Assembly (NCBI RefSeq): GCF_016583905.1
Contig: NZ_NRRY01000002.1
Span: 149,063-213,062, forward strand
DNA length: 64,000 nt
Origin: Lamprobacter modestohalophilus
GTDB taxonomy: Bacteria > Pseudomonadota > Gammaproteobacteria > Chromatiales > Chromatiaceae
Direction of reading: 5' to 3'
The stretch's first letter is position 1, and each line of letters starts with the position of its first letter. Below, piece after piece: positions 25,157 to 34,705 of the stretch. Under the pieces are notes generated by a model. It worked only from the letters and a program-made list of their open reading frames with translations. It searched no databases and was not told the origin of the DNA. Both the position numbers and the translations under genes were made by a program.

Positions 25157-26689
25157 ATGGCGAAGGCCGACTTCCAAGTCCCCGTACTCAAGCAGTACCC
25201 AGAGATCCCGGAGATCGAGCCGGGCGTCATGGCGCACTCGAGCCCGTTCAAGTCGAAGCCGCAGTTCCAGGCCGATCTCGGCTTCCCAGGCGAACTCGTC
25301 GATGACTGGCAGACCAAGGCGATCGACAAGATGGGCGATCTGCTCGGGCGCTACCGCTCGCTGCGGGTTTACCTGGACTCCTGTGTCAAGTGCGGCTCTT
25401 GCACCGATAAATGCCACTACTACCTTGGTACGCACGATCCAAAGAACATGCCGGTTGGCCGTCAGGATCTGCTGCGCAAGGTCTATCGCCGCCATTTCAC
25501 CATCGCGGGTCGCTTATTCCCGAAACTGGTCGGCGCCGAGGACCTGACTGAAGAAGTGCTCGGCGACTGGTATAGCTATTTCCATCAGTGCTCGCAGTGC
25601 CGGCGCTGCTCGGTGTTTTGCCCCTATGGCATCGACACGGCTGAGATCTCGATGGCGGCGCGCGAGATCATGGATCACATCGGTGTCGGGCAGAAGTACT
25701 GTAACGAGATCATCGCCAAGGTCTACAAGATCGGCAATAACCTGGGCCTGCCTGGTCCGGCCTTGGTCGATACGCTCGAGGGGCTCGAAGAGGATGTCTT
25801 CGATGACACCGGGGTCGAGGTCAAATACCCGGTCGATAAAGAAGGCGCTGACATTTTGCTGGTCACGCCCTCAGCCGACTTCTTTGCCGAGCCGCATGTG
25901 GATGGGCTGATTGGCTATGGCAAGGTCTTTCACGAGGCTGGTGTCAGCTGGACTCTAAGCAGTCATGCCTCAGAGGCCGCTAACTTCGGCATGTTCATCG
26001 GCTCCTACGAGAACATGCGTCGAGTTGCGCTGCGTATCCGCGAGGCCGCGATCAAGTTGAAGGTCAAGCGCATCGTGTTCGGCGAGTGTGGGCATGCCTG
26101 GCGCGTCGCCTACAGCTTCTTGAATACGCTCGCCGGGCCTTGGGATTTCCTCGATCCGCGCTATCCGGTGCCGCAGCATATCTGCGAATTCACCTACGCC
26201 CTGATTCAGGAAGGCAAGCTGAATCTGGACAAGAGCCGGAATGACGACATGGTCCTCACCTACCACGATTCGTGCAACGTTGCGCGGGCTTCGCGGATGG
26301 GTGACCGACCCGGCGGCCAATTCGATATTCCGCGCGCCATCATCCGCGCGACCTGCAATAACTTCTATGACATGGATGAAGAGACGATCCGCGATCGCAC
26401 CTTCTGCTGCGGTGGCGGTGGCGGTCTGCTCACGGATGATCTGATGGAGATCCGGGTCAAAGGCGCTCAGCCGCGGGTTGAGGCCTTGAACAATGTCATG
26501 CAGGAGAAGGGTGTCACCCACATGGCCGCGATCTGCGCTATTTGTAAGAGCCAATTCACCAAGGTATTGCCTTACTACGGGATGGACCTGGATCAGATCG
26601 TTAGCGTCCATCAACTCGTCTCGAACGCGTTGGTATTGACCGGCGAAGAGACCGACGATGAAGACGAGGTTGCCGATGAGGCGGCCTGA
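25157..26689 (+). CDS. dsrK: DsrK, HdrD-like iron-sulfur subunit
   Basis: A 510-residue cytoplasmic protein related to heterodisulfide reductase HdrD. Two ferredoxin clusters are present: SCVKCGSCTDKCHYYLG and HQCSQCRRCSVFCPYGID. CCG-type cysteine motifs follow (VFGECGHAWRV, RTFCCGGGGGLLTDD) and would bind the non-cubane 4Fe-4S centre. DsrK is thought to act on the DsrC disulfide/trisulfide and pass electrons to DsrM. The acidic C-terminus (GEETDDEDEVADEAA) is unstructured. It has a good start after ACGAGGTTG. Confidence 0.96.
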   Translation: MAKADFQVPVLKQYPEIPEIEPGVMAHSSPFKSKPQFQADLGFPGELVDDWQTKAIDKMGDLLGRYRSLRVYLDSCVKCGSCTDKCHYYLGTHDPKNMPVGRQDLLRKVYRRHFTIAGRLFPKLVGAEDLTEEVLGDWYSYFHQCSQCRRCSVFCPYGIDTAEISMAAREIMDHIGVGQKYCNEIIAKVYKIGNNLGLPGPALVDTLEGLEEDVFDDTGVEVKYPVDKEGADILLVTPSADFFAEPHVDGLIGYGKVFHEAGVSWTLSSHASEAANFGMFIGSYENMRRVALRIREAAIKLKVKRIVFGECGHAWRVAYSFLNTLAGPWDFLDPRYPVPQHICEFTYALIQEGKLNLDKSRNDDMVLTYHDSCNVARASRMGDRPGGQFDIPRAIIRATCNNFYDMDEETIRDRTFCCGGGGGLLTDDLMEIRVKGAQPRVEALNNVMQEKGVTHMAAICAICKSQFTKVLPYYGMDLDQIVSVHQLVSNALVLTGEETDDEDEVADEAA

Positions 26690-26831
26690 AGCAGGAACCG
26701 ACCGTGGCCCTGCTAATGCATTTGCATTGAGACTGTAGCTAATACGAGCTTCGGGTGCGACGGACGCATCCAGCGCCGGTGATCAACCAAGAGCCTCAGC
26801 TCGACTTCGACTCTTGTTAGGAGCGTTATCG

Positions 26832-28793
26832 ATGGCAACTTCCACTGACGAAATGACCAAACTTTCCTGGCGCCGCTTTGAGGATGGCGACAACGTTTGG
26901 GACAACCTGACTGAACAAATCTTTGTTCAGGATACGTCCCATAAATGTCCCACCTATGTGCACAAGACGCCGCCGTGTCAGGGGAGCTGTCCGTCGGGTG
27001 AGGACATCCGCGGCTGGCTGCAGATCGTGCGCGGCATTGAGCAGCCGCCCGAGGGCATGACCTGGCAAGAATATGCCTTCCGTCGCTCCACCGATGCGAA
27101 TCCATTCCCATCGATGATGGGCCGCGTTTGCCCAGCGCCCTGTCAGGATGGCTGTAACCGGAACGAGGTCGAAGACTTCGTCGGCATCAATGCCGTCGAA
27201 CAGTTCATCGGCGACACCGCGACCGCCAATGGCTATAAGTTCGAGCCGGCGCCGGTCGATACCGGTAAGCGCGTCGCGGTCATTGGTGGTGGACCGGCTG
27301 GACTGGCCGCGGCCTACCAGCTGCGTCGGAAAGGCCATGCCGCGACCATCTTCGAGGCCAACAGCGAGCTGGGCGGCATGTTCCGCTACGGTATTCCCGG
27401 CTACCGCGTGCCGCGTGATGCGCTGGATGCCGAGATCAACCGCATCCTCGACATGGGTCAGATCGAGCTGAAGATGGGTGCCAAGGTTGGTGTCGACGTC
27501 ACCGTTGATCAGCTCGAGAAGGATTACGATGCGATCCTCTGGGCGATTGGCTGTCAGTCAGGCCGTGGGCTGCCCGTGCCGGGTTGGGAAGGCACCCCGA
27601 ACTGCGTCTCTGGCGTTGCTTTCCTAAAGGCCTTCAATGAAGGCCGCATGAAGGTCACCGCTGATAAGGTAGTCTGCGTCGGTGGTGGTGATACCTCGAT
27701 CGATGTGGTCTCGGTGGCGCGTCGCCTTGGTCATATCACTAAGAGCGGCAAGAGTGACCTGCCCGAGACGGTCATCCACGACGGCTACGTTGCCCACGAC
27801 ACCGCGATGACCGCGGCTGCCGAAGGCGCAGAGGTGACCCTGACCTCGCTCTTCACGCGTGAGAAGATGACCGCTTCCGAGCATGAGGTGCATGACGCGC
27901 TGCACGAAGGCGTCACCGTCCTTGACGGTGTGATGCCGGTCGAGGTGATCAAGAATGCTGAGGGTCGAGCGATCGGTCTGAAGGTTGCCGACTGCGAGAT
28001 GAAGGATGGCCGCCCGACGCCGGTGGAAGGCACCGAGCGGGTGTTGGACGCCGATCTGGTGGTCGCTGCGATTGGTCAGGGCGGTGAGTTGACCGGCCTC
28101 GAGGATCTCGACAACGGTCGTGGTCTGATGAATAGCGACAAGTTCTATCAGGTCCCGGACAAGCCTGGTCATTTCGTTGCTGGCGACATCATTCGTCCAC
28201 ATCTGCTCACCACCGCGATCGGCCAGGCATGGATTGCGGTCGAGTCGATCGACGAATACGTCAACAAGGCCGAGCACAAGCGTCGTCCGAAGGTCGACGT
28301 GCATCACTTCGATCTGCTGGCCAAGATGAATGAGGCCAAGCTGGCACCAGAGCAGTTCAAGGTCGAAGCCAGCGGTGACCTGCGCGGTACCTCTGACGCG
28401 AACTATGCGATCCACAATTACGAGGATCGCTCCGGCGCTGAGGTCATCCCGCACGATGAGCTCTACCTCGCGCACTTCCCTCACACCCCTCGTGTCTTGC
28501 GCCGTGAAGAGGTGCCAAGCTCTGAAGAGGTGCTCGGTCACTTCAAGGAGCGCGTGATCGGCTACTCCGAGGAAGACGCCGTTAACGAGGCCAAGCGCTG
28601 CATGAGCTGCGGCATGTGCTTCGAGTGTGATAACTGCGTCATCTTCTGTCCGCAGGATGCTGTGTTCCGGGTCAACAAGTCCGAGAGCACCACCGGCCGC
28701 TATGTCGATACCGACTACGACAAGTGCATCGGCTGTCACATCTGTGCTGATGTCTGTCCGACTGGCTACATCAAGATGGGCCTCGGTGAATAA
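26832..28793 (+). CDS. dsrL: DsrL, NAD(P)H:acceptor iron-sulfur flavoprotein
   Basis: A 653-residue GltD-like protein. The N-terminal cysteine clusters are in KCPTYVHKTPPCQGSCPSGE and PAPCQDGCNRNE. The FAD-binding loop is VAVIGGGPAGLAAAYQLR and the NAD(P)-binding loop VVCVGGGDTSIDVVSVARRL. The C-terminus has two 4Fe-4S clusters, MSCGMCFECDNCVIFCP and KCIGCHICADVCPTGYI. DsrL transfers electrons from DsrAB to NAD(P)+ during sulfur oxidation. ATG 26832 follows TTAGGAG. Its presence marks the pathway as oxidative. It ends 28 bases before dsrJ. Confidence 0.96.
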   Translation: MATSTDEMTKLSWRRFEDGDNVWDNLTEQIFVQDTSHKCPTYVHKTPPCQGSCPSGEDIRGWLQIVRGIEQPPEGMTWQEYAFRRSTDANPFPSMMGRVCPAPCQDGCNRNEVEDFVGINAVEQFIGDTATANGYKFEPAPVDTGKRVAVIGGGPAGLAAAYQLRRKGHAATIFEANSELGGMFRYGIPGYRVPRDALDAEINRILDMGQIELKMGAKVGVDVTVDQLEKDYDAILWAIGCQSGRGLPVPGWEGTPNCVSGVAFLKAFNEGRMKVTADKVVCVGGGDTSIDVVSVARRLGHITKSGKSDLPETVIHDGYVAHDTAMTAAAEGAEVTLTSLFTREKMTASEHEVHDALHEGVTVLDGVMPVEVIKNAEGRAIGLKVADCEMKDGRPTPVEGTERVLDADLVVAAIGQGGELTGLEDLDNGRGLMNSDKFYQVPDKPGHFVAGDIIRPHLLTTAIGQAWIAVESIDEYVNKAEHKRRPKVDVHHFDLLAKMNEAKLAPEQFKVEASGDLRGTSDANYAIHNYEDRSGAEVIPHDELYLAHFPHTPRVLRREEVPSSEEVLGHFKERVIGYSEEDAVNEAKRCMSCGMCFECDNCVIFCPQDAVFRVNKSESTTGRYVDTDYDKCIGCHICADVCPTGYIKMGLGE

Positions 28794-28821
28794 GCAACCC
28801 GCAACAGAGCAAGAGGCGTCG

Positions 28822-29289
28822 ATGGCAACGATCATGACCAAAGGCGTCCTCCTCGCGCTACTGGCTGCCGTACTCGGGGTGGGGTCGGCAGCCTACGCCG
28901 AGGGGGTCGGAGACTTCGTGCTGCCAAGCTCAAAGGCGGCATCGCTAGAGAACTGCGTCGAGCCCACTGAATACATGCGGCGCAATCACTTCGAGCTGAT
29001 CCGTCACCAGCGCGACGAGACCGTCTATGGGGGTATTCGTGGTGACAGTCACGGCCTGTCGGGCTGTGTCTCGTGCCATGTTGGCTACGACGACACCGGC
29101 GCTCCCATCGAGATCGATGCGGAGGGGCAATTCTGCCGCAGCTGCCACGCGTATGCGTCGGTCGAGATGAACTGCTTCGACTGCCATGCAACCGTTCCTC
29201 GGGGTGAAGCCTGGAACCATGAGGTTGCCGCGGCACACGCGCATTTGACCGGGTCCGCTCCAATCGGACCAACGGCCGCCGAGCGATAG
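28822..29289 (+). CDS. dsrJ: DsrJ, periplasmic tri-haem cytochrome c
   Basis: A 155-residue cytochrome with a membrane-spanning uncleaved or cleaved signal (KGVLLALLAAVLGVGSAAYA). It has three haem c motifs: GCVSCH, CRSCH and CFDCH. It is the periplasmic electron-transfer subunit of DsrMKJOP; one haem in the A. vinosum protein has unusual His/Cys ligation. ATG 28822 is chosen because the signal peptide follows directly; longer frames extend into dsrL. It precedes dsrO by 29 bases. Confidence 0.95.
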   Translation: MATIMTKGVLLALLAAVLGVGSAAYAEGVGDFVLPSSKAASLENCVEPTEYMRRNHFELIRHQRDETVYGGIRGDSHGLSGCVSCHVGYDDTGAPIEIDAEGQFCRSCHAYASVEMNCFDCHATVPRGEAWNHEVAAAHAHLTGSAPIGPTAAER

Positions 29290-29318
29290 GCATTCAGCGA
29301 GGCGAGGCAATCGTTACG

Positions 29319-30098
29319 ATGAATCATGAAAACGAATCGATGAACCAAGGTCGCCGAGACTTTCTCGGCGCCGCTGCTGGGGTATCCGCTGCTGCGGTCG
29401 CACCGGGCGTGTTCCTACACACCCCGGTGGCCAATGCGGCTGCGCGGACTGATCCTGTGACCGATTTGCACCGCTGGGGGCTACTGGTCGATACCAGCAA
29501 GTGCGCTGACGGCTGCACGGCCTGTGTTGACGCCTGCGATAGCGAAAACGGCTTGAACTTGCAGTCGAAGCCGCATGGTCAAGACGAGCTTAAATGGGAA
29601 AATCAGCGCGCCGTTTGGATTCGCAAGGTCAAGCTGCAGGACAACCTCACCGGTCATGTGACCAACCTGCCGCTGATGTGTCAGCACTGTGAGCATCCGC
29701 CTTGTGTCGATGTTTGTCCGACCGGGGCATCGTTCAAGCGCGCGGACGGCATTGTCATGGTCGACCGCCACACCTGTATCGGCTGCCGTTATTGCATGAT
29801 GGCGTGCCCTTATAAGGCGCGGTCATTTATTCATGAGCAGGTCGATCACAAGCTGACCCGTGCTCCGCGCGGTAAGGGCTGCGTCGAGAGCTGTAACCTC
29901 TGCGCGCATCGTCTGGACTCGGGCGATATCTCCACCGCCTGCGCTGAGGCCTGCTCCGCTGAAGGGCATCAGGCGCTGATCTTTGGCGACCTGAAAGATC
30001 CCATGGGTCCTCTGCGGCAGGCATTGGCCAAGACCCCAAGCCGGCAGATCCGCCAAGACCTCGGCCTGAATACCGGCGTGCGCTACGCCGGCATCTGA
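29319..30098 (+). CDS. dsrO: DsrO, periplasmic iron-sulfur subunit with Tat signal
   Basis: A 259-residue HybA/NrfC-like ferredoxin protein. The twin-arginine signal is NQGRRDFLGAAAGVSAAAVA, cleaved near VANAAAR. Four cluster motifs are seen: KCADGCTACVDACD, CQHCEHPPCVDVCPTGA, CIGCRYCMMACPYKAR and CNLCAHRLDSG with further cysteines in CAEACSAEGH. It sits in the periplasm and links DsrJ to DsrP. ATG 29319 or the in-frame ATG 29340 may be used; both keep the signal. Confidence 0.95.
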   Translation: MNHENESMNQGRRDFLGAAAGVSAAAVAPGVFLHTPVANAAARTDPVTDLHRWGLLVDTSKCADGCTACVDACDSENGLNLQSKPHGQDELKWENQRAVWIRKVKLQDNLTGHVTNLPLMCQHCEHPPCVDVCPTGASFKRADGIVMVDRHTCIGCRYCMMACPYKARSFIHEQVDHKLTRAPRGKGCVESCNLCAHRLDSGDISTACAEACSAEGHQALIFGDLKDPMGPLRQALAKTPSRQIRQDLGLNTGVRYAGI

Positions 30099-30168
30099 CC
30101 TCTGCGCTGCAAGCCCCTGATCGCTGTTCAGGCTGTTGACGCCATCGCACCACGTTAGAGAAGTGAGC

Positions 30169-31401
30169 ATGAAAAGAATCGTCTATCGGGAATGGCTGCT
30201 CCAACCCCAGCGCTACTGGGGCTTACTCGCAATCCTCGCCGCAGTGATCGCGGTTGGTGGGCTGTCGGCGCTCTACATGGAGCACCATGGCCACTGGGTT
30301 ACCGGTATGACGAACTCCGTGGTCTGGGGCGTCCCGCACGTGTTCGCGGTGTTTCTGATCATCTCCGCATCGGGTGCGCTCAATGTGGCCTCGATTGGCA
30401 CCGTGTTTGACAAGAAGGTGTACAAGCCGCTCGGGCGCCTCTCCGGATTATTGGCGGTCGCGTTGCTGATCGGTGGGCTTTTGGTGCTGGTGTTGGATCT
30501 GGGGCGTCCCGACCGGCTACTGGTCGCGATGACGACCTACAATTTCAGCTCGATCTTTGCCTGGAATATCTTCCTCTACTCTGGCTTCGCGGCGATCGTC
30601 ATCGGCTACCTCTGGACCATGGCCGAGCGCAAGGGTAACGCTCTGCAAAAGCCTGTGGGCACCTTCGCCTTCCTCTGGCGCTTGGCACTGACGACCGGTA
30701 CCGGCTCGATCTTCGGCTTCCTAGTCGGTCGCGAGGCCTACGATACGGCGATTCTTGCGCCCTTGTTCGTAGTCATGTCGTTCGCCTACGGTCTTGCGAT
30801 CTACATGCTGGTGCTGTTTTATGCCTTCGATGCGGATGGTCGACCCATCGGCCCAGCCATGCTCAAGCGACTCAAGAATCTGCTTGCTCTGTTTATTGCG
30901 GCCATCTTGTACTTTACCCTGATCTATCACCTCACCAAGCTCTATGGCGCCAAGAATGACGACATCGAGACCTTCTTCTTGATCAGTGGTGGTCTCTACA
31001 CCGGTCTGTTCTGGGTTGGCTGGATCTTGATTGGTGGACTGTTGCCGCTCGGGATCATTTATCACCCTGAGCTGAGTCAGCGACGTGATTGGATCGCTGC
31101 TGCTTGCGGCATGGTGATCGTTGGTGGGCTCGCCGCGATGTACGTCATCATCGTTGGTAGTCAGGCCTATCCGCAGGAGATGTTCCCTGGCTACAGCGTG
31201 ATCCAGTTTGGCGCGCCGGGGGACATCGGTGGACAGGTCGCACCCTACTCCCCGAGCTTCCCTGAGCTGCTTCTCGGGTTCGGTGGGGTTGGCATCGCGT
31301 TGCTGATCACCGCCATTGGCGTGCGGGTGCTTCAGTTCCTGCCTGAGTCGCTGGCCGATCGTGACGTCGATCCGCATGCGAGCGCGCGCTCGACGGCCTG
31401 A
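30169..31401 (+). CDS. dsrP: DsrP, NrfD-like quinone-interacting membrane subunit
   Basis: A 410-residue polytopic protein with about ten hydrophobic segments, for example LLAILAAVIAVGGLSALYME, LLAVALLIGGLLVLVLDLG, IFLYSGFAAIVIGYLW and MVIVGGLAAMYVIIVG. It belongs to the NrfD/PsrC family, which exchanges electrons with quinone. ATG 30169 (MKRIVYREWL) follows GAGAAGTGAGC; the ORF could extend to 30136 but without a ribosome site. It is the last membrane subunit of DsrMKJOP. Confidence 0.95.
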   Translation: MKRIVYREWLLQPQRYWGLLAILAAVIAVGGLSALYMEHHGHWVTGMTNSVVWGVPHVFAVFLIISASGALNVASIGTVFDKKVYKPLGRLSGLLAVALLIGGLLVLVLDLGRPDRLLVAMTTYNFSSIFAWNIFLYSGFAAIVIGYLWTMAERKGNALQKPVGTFAFLWRLALTTGTGSIFGFLVGREAYDTAILAPLFVVMSFAYGLAIYMLVLFYAFDADGRPIGPAMLKRLKNLLALFIAAILYFTLIYHLTKLYGAKNDDIETFFLISGGLYTGLFWVGWILIGGLLPLGIIYHPELSQRRDWIAAACGMVIVGGLAAMYVIIVGSQAYPQEMFPGYSVIQFGAPGDIGGQVAPYSPSFPELLLGFGGVGIALLITAIGVRVLQFLPESLADRDVDPHASARSTA

Positions 31402-31457
31402 TTTCAAGAAGAAACCCTGGCAGCAGCGCCTGTTGACCTGCGACTGATTGATCAACG

Positions 31458-32843
31458 ATGGCGCACCTCTACCTCGCGGCGACACAGAAGTCCTCTGGAA
31501 AGACGACGCTGAGCATCGGCTTGATCCGTGAGTTATCGCGGCGCGGTCAGCGTGTTCAGCCGTTCAAAAAGGGTCCTGACTATATCGATCCGCTGTGGCT
31601 CGCCCGCGCTGCAGGTGGGCGTACCTGCCACAATCTCGACTATCACAGCATGCCTGTCGACGAGATCCGGAGTGATTTCAAGCGTCTGCTCGAGGCCTCG
31701 ACGATCGGTGTGATCGAGGGCAATGTCGGTCTGTTCGATAGTCCGAGCCTGGATGGTGCTGGCTCGAACGCGGAACTGGCCAAGCTGCTGGGTGCGCCGG
31801 TGCTGCTCGTCATCAATGTCCAGGGGATGGGGCGCGGGATCGTGCCGCTACTACTTGGCTACCAGGCGTTTGATCCCGATCTGCGAATTGCAGGCGTTAT
31901 CCTGAACAAGGTTGGTGGCGGCCGCCATGAGGCGAACCTGCGCCGCGTCGTCGAGCATTACACCGATCTGCCGCTGCTGGGGTCGATCCCTCGCGATGCT
32001 GAGCTTGCGATCGAGGAGCGCCATCTCGGGTTGATACCAAGCAACGAGGCCGAGGCGGTCGAGGCTACGGTTGAATCGATTCGCCGCGCGGTCGCTGACT
32101 GCGTCGATGTTGATCAGATCCTTAGCATCGCCGAAGACGCGCCGACTCCCGACTGGGAGGTCATGCGGCCTGCTTGGTCGGAGCAGCGCGCGCGCAGCGG
32201 CAGTTCGGTGCGAATCGGCATCGCGCGGGATGAGGTGTTTGGCTTCTACTATCCTGATGACCTCGCCGGGCTCGAGCGCGCCGGGGCTGAGCTGGTGCCT
32301 TTTAGTCCGCTCGCTGATGCGAGTCTGCCGGCCGTTGATGGGCTCATCCTGGGTGGCGGCTTTCCAGAATCGCGGATGCAGGAGCTTGAGGCCAATCGCT
32401 CAATGCGCCAGTCGATTGCTGACTTCATCGCCGATGGTGGGGTGACCTACGCGGAGTGCGGCGGACTGATGTATCTCTGCGAGCGGCTACATTGGGGTGA
32501 CGACTCGCGCCAGATGTGCGCGGTGCTCGACGCCGATGTCGCCATGCACGCGCGTCCACAGGGGCGCGGTTATGTGCGTCTGCGTGAGACTGAGGCCTTT
32601 CCATGGCCGCGCGTGCCGGCCGATGTCAGTGAGATCTGCGCACATGAATTCCATCATTCCGCCATCGTTGCGCCGCGAGCCGAGTGGCGCTATGCCTTCG
32701 ATGTTCTCCGCGGCACCGGCATTGATGGCGCGCATGACGGTATCATTCAGCACAATCTGCTGGCGAGCTATGCGCATTTGCGCGATGTCGGCGGGGTCAA
32801 TTGGACGCGGCGTTTCGTCGATCGTGTTAGGGCAGTGCTTTAG
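31458..32843 (+). CDS. dsrN: DsrN, cobyrinate a,c-diamide synthase-like sirohaem amidase
   Basis: A 461-residue CbiA-type enzyme. The N-terminal P-loop dethiobiotin-synthetase-like domain has AATQKSSGKTTLSIGLIREL and GPDYIDPLWLARAAGG. The C-terminal class I glutamine amidotransferase part has LILGGGFPESRMQELE and the nucleophile cysteine in TYAECGGLMYL. In A. vinosum it is needed for formation of active DsrAB and is thought to make sirohaem amide. It follows dsrP by 56 bases and is followed by a long hairpin. Confidence 0.95.
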   Translation: MAHLYLAATQKSSGKTTLSIGLIRELSRRGQRVQPFKKGPDYIDPLWLARAAGGRTCHNLDYHSMPVDEIRSDFKRLLEASTIGVIEGNVGLFDSPSLDGAGSNAELAKLLGAPVLLVINVQGMGRGIVPLLLGYQAFDPDLRIAGVILNKVGGGRHEANLRRVVEHYTDLPLLGSIPRDAELAIEERHLGLIPSNEAEAVEATVESIRRAVADCVDVDQILSIAEDAPTPDWEVMRPAWSEQRARSGSSVRIGIARDEVFGFYYPDDLAGLERAGAELVPFSPLADASLPAVDGLILGGGFPESRMQELEANRSMRQSIADFIADGGVTYAECGGLMYLCERLHWGDDSRQMCAVLDADVAMHARPQGRGYVRLRETEAFPWPRVPADVSEICAHEFHHSAIVAPRAEWRYAFDVLRGTGIDGAHDGIIQHNLLASYAHLRDVGGVNWTRRFVDRVRAVL

Positions 32844-32887
32844 CCGGTGCTGCCGCTGCAGCTCGGGCGGATGTGGCCGTGAAACAA

Positions 32888-32934
32888 CGGCTTCATCGCG
32901 AGGCTCTAGGCTCTGCCCCGCGCGATGAAGGCCG
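32888..32934 (+). terminator. Long hairpin between dsrN and dsrR
   Basis: CGGCTTCATCGCG (32888-32900) pairs with CGCGATGAAGGCCG (32921-32934) with one bulged base; the loop is about 20 bases. GGTTTCTAG follows. It is a candidate terminator or attenuator that would give dsrR and dsrS lower or separate expression. The preceding GTGAAACAACGGCTTCATCG resembles the start of the family A repeat. Confidence 0.55.
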
Positions 32935-33006
32935 GTTTCTAGGCGGACATGGTCACGCGGCCAAATCTGTGCCCGGGCCCTTGGCAACGAGATAGGATGA
33001 GGGTTT

Positions 33007-33321
33007 ATGTTCAAACTAACGACAGCAGCAGCTGAGCAGGTCTTGAAGGCAGCAAAAGAGGCTGGAACCGATGGCCTGTCGCTGCGCCTTGCGGCGACCC
33101 AACAGGCTGATGGCAGCATCGACTACCGCATGGGCTTCGATGCCCCGACTGAAGAAGACATCCGCTTCCAGAGCGAAGGCGTGGATCTGGTCATGACGCC
33201 AGAGGATGTACCGCTGCTGGATCAGACAGTGATGGACTTCGTCGAACTCGAGCCTGGCAAGCCGCACTTCATCTTCATGAATCCGAAGGATCCGAACTAT
33301 CAGCCGCCGGCCGATGCCTGA
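33007..33321 (+). CDS. dsrR: DsrR, A-type carrier-like protein without cysteines
   Basis: A 104-residue IscA/ErpA-fold protein, MFKLTTAAAEQVLKAAKEAG onward. The three cysteines that bind Fe-S clusters in A-type carriers are missing; the protein contains no cysteine. This is the documented state of DsrR in A. vinosum, where it acts in post-transcriptional control of dsr gene products. GLSLRLAATQQADGSIDYRM is the conserved central strand. It is preceded by GATAGGATGAGGGTTT. Confidence 0.93.
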   Translation: MFKLTTAAAEQVLKAAKEAGTDGLSLRLAATQQADGSIDYRMGFDAPTEEDIRFQSEGVDLVMTPEDVPLLDQTVMDFVELEPGKPHFIFMNPKDPNYQPPADA

Positions 33322-33355
33322 CAGCGTCCTTTGAGCGCTCGTTGGTTCTAAGGTT

Positions 33356-33425
33356 GGTCAATTAAGAGCGGTCTATTAAGGACGGTCTCTAAACGTGATC
33401 TAAAAGCGTAGTCTCTAAAGAGAGC
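33356..33425 (+). repeat. Five degenerate 14-base tandem repeats upstream of dsrS
   Basis: The dsrR-dsrS gap consists largely of five adjacent units: GGTCAATTAAGAGC, GGTCTATTAAGGAC, GGTCTCTAAACGT, GATCTAAAAGCGTA and GTCTCTAAAGAGAGC. The last one supplies the purine-rich ribosome site of dsrS (ATG 33431). The region is AT-rich for this genome. The units could be protein- or RNA-binding sites in the dsrS leader. Confidence 0.6.
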
Positions 33426-33430
33426 GATCG

Positions 33431-34594
33431 ATGGAACTGTCGAGCGAGGATAATCTGCGGCTGAACGTGCTGATCGCGAGTCGACCGCAGGCGATTCGGA
33501 TCGACGAGTCACGCCTCGTTGTCTATGGCCTGTCGGAGCGCGGCGAGGCGAAGGTGGCGCTGAATCCGAGTGGCGCCGTCGATGGCTATCTGCGTGCGGT
33601 CAAGGAACTGATCTCTGGTCATATCCTTGGCTCGCCGGGTGGCTACCCGGTGTATCTGCGGCGTTGGACGCGGATGGGGCAGATGCGCGACCAGAGTCTT
33701 GAGCAGTTGTTGATGCTCGGAGAGTCAGAGGCTGTGGTCGCGGCGGTTGGCTCGCCCGGCCTCACCCCGGAGTTGGCACGCCGCGCCTGGTGGGCGATGG
33801 AGGATGCCGAGAATGCGCGACGGATGTTGCGCAACCCGACCATCGTCGCGAGCGAGATGGGACCGGTGTTGGCTGATTATCTGGTCGAGTACCTGCCGTT
33901 CGAGACCGATCACGAGACGATGATGGAGTCGGTCCGGCTGGTGCTGCAGCCGGGGCTCCTGAGTGATGAGAAGATCCTCGAGCTGTGGAAGAAGTCGACG
34001 CGCAAGCAGGCCTATCTGGTTGGCTTTCTGCGCGCACGGCCCGATGACCTGCCGGAGCAGCCGCAGCCGCGGGCCGATGCCGACGAGATCGCGGCAGCGC
34101 TGGCCGATGAGCTGAGCGCTGGAAATGCCGTGGCCGGTCTCTTGGTCCGCGTCACCAGTGCCGGTGGACAGCGCTTTCTCAAGACCCTCTCGGCCGTGCT
34201 GGCCAAGCCGCCAAATCAGGATATCGTCAGCGCCGGCTTCGATCTTCTCCGGGGCTACTTTGCCGTGCTACGTCCGGAGGGCGATCCGAATCTCACCATC
34301 GAGGCCTTGCTGGCCGACGGCGAGGCCTTCGCGGGGCTTGGCGGCGATACCCGAGGCGGCGTGGCGATCGACGAGGCTGGGTCTGCGCCGATAGCGGAAC
34401 AGGTTCAGCGCATCCTCGAGCGACTTCCAGCGGCCGCCCCGGACCTGGCTGCGATGCGCGTGCTCTCTGGCGCCGGCTACGGATTGATTCGCCCCCTGCT
34501 ACCCGATCCAACAACCCTCGGCAGCCTGATGCGCCGCAAGCTAACGCCAGCGATCGATCCGCTCCAGGCACAGATTTCGCGACTGCTTGGCTAG
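33431..34594 (+). CDS. dsrS: DsrS
   Basis: A 387-residue cytoplasmic protein in the conserved last position of the dsr operon. The N-terminus MELSSEDNLRLNVLIASRPQ is followed by LVVYGLSERGEAKVALNP and a long helical region (EAVVAAVGSPGLTPELARRA, WWAMEDAENARRMLRNPTIV). The family has no assigned biochemical activity. In A. vinosum loss of DsrS lowers the amount of Dsr proteins, pointing to a post-transcriptional role. The assignment rests on position and general resemblance. No membrane segments are present. Confidence 0.9.
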   Translation: MELSSEDNLRLNVLIASRPQAIRIDESRLVVYGLSERGEAKVALNPSGAVDGYLRAVKELISGHILGSPGGYPVYLRRWTRMGQMRDQSLEQLLMLGESEAVVAAVGSPGLTPELARRAWWAMEDAENARRMLRNPTIVASEMGPVLADYLVEYLPFETDHETMMESVRLVLQPGLLSDEKILELWKKSTRKQAYLVGFLRARPDDLPEQPQPRADADEIAAALADELSAGNAVAGLLVRVTSAGGQRFLKTLSAVLAKPPNQDIVSAGFDLLRGYFAVLRPEGDPNLTIEALLADGEAFAGLGGDTRGGVAIDEAGSAPIAEQVQRILERLPAAAPDLAAMRVLSGAGYGLIRPLLPDPTTLGSLMRRKLTPAIDPLQAQISRLLG

Positions 34595-34705
34595 GTCTAC
34601 CACCATGATCAGATCTTCAGCGGGCCGCAGCGAGGTCAATAGCCGTGGTTTGCGCCAGCCAGTCCAGGCGGAGCAGGGTGGTACCGCCGCAATGGCACTG
34701 TGCAC

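Noticed and set aside
27624..28841. Long minus-strand frame opposite dsrL
   Set aside because: It is antisense to a clearly real gene, has no family features and is explained by the GC-rich codon bias of dsrL.
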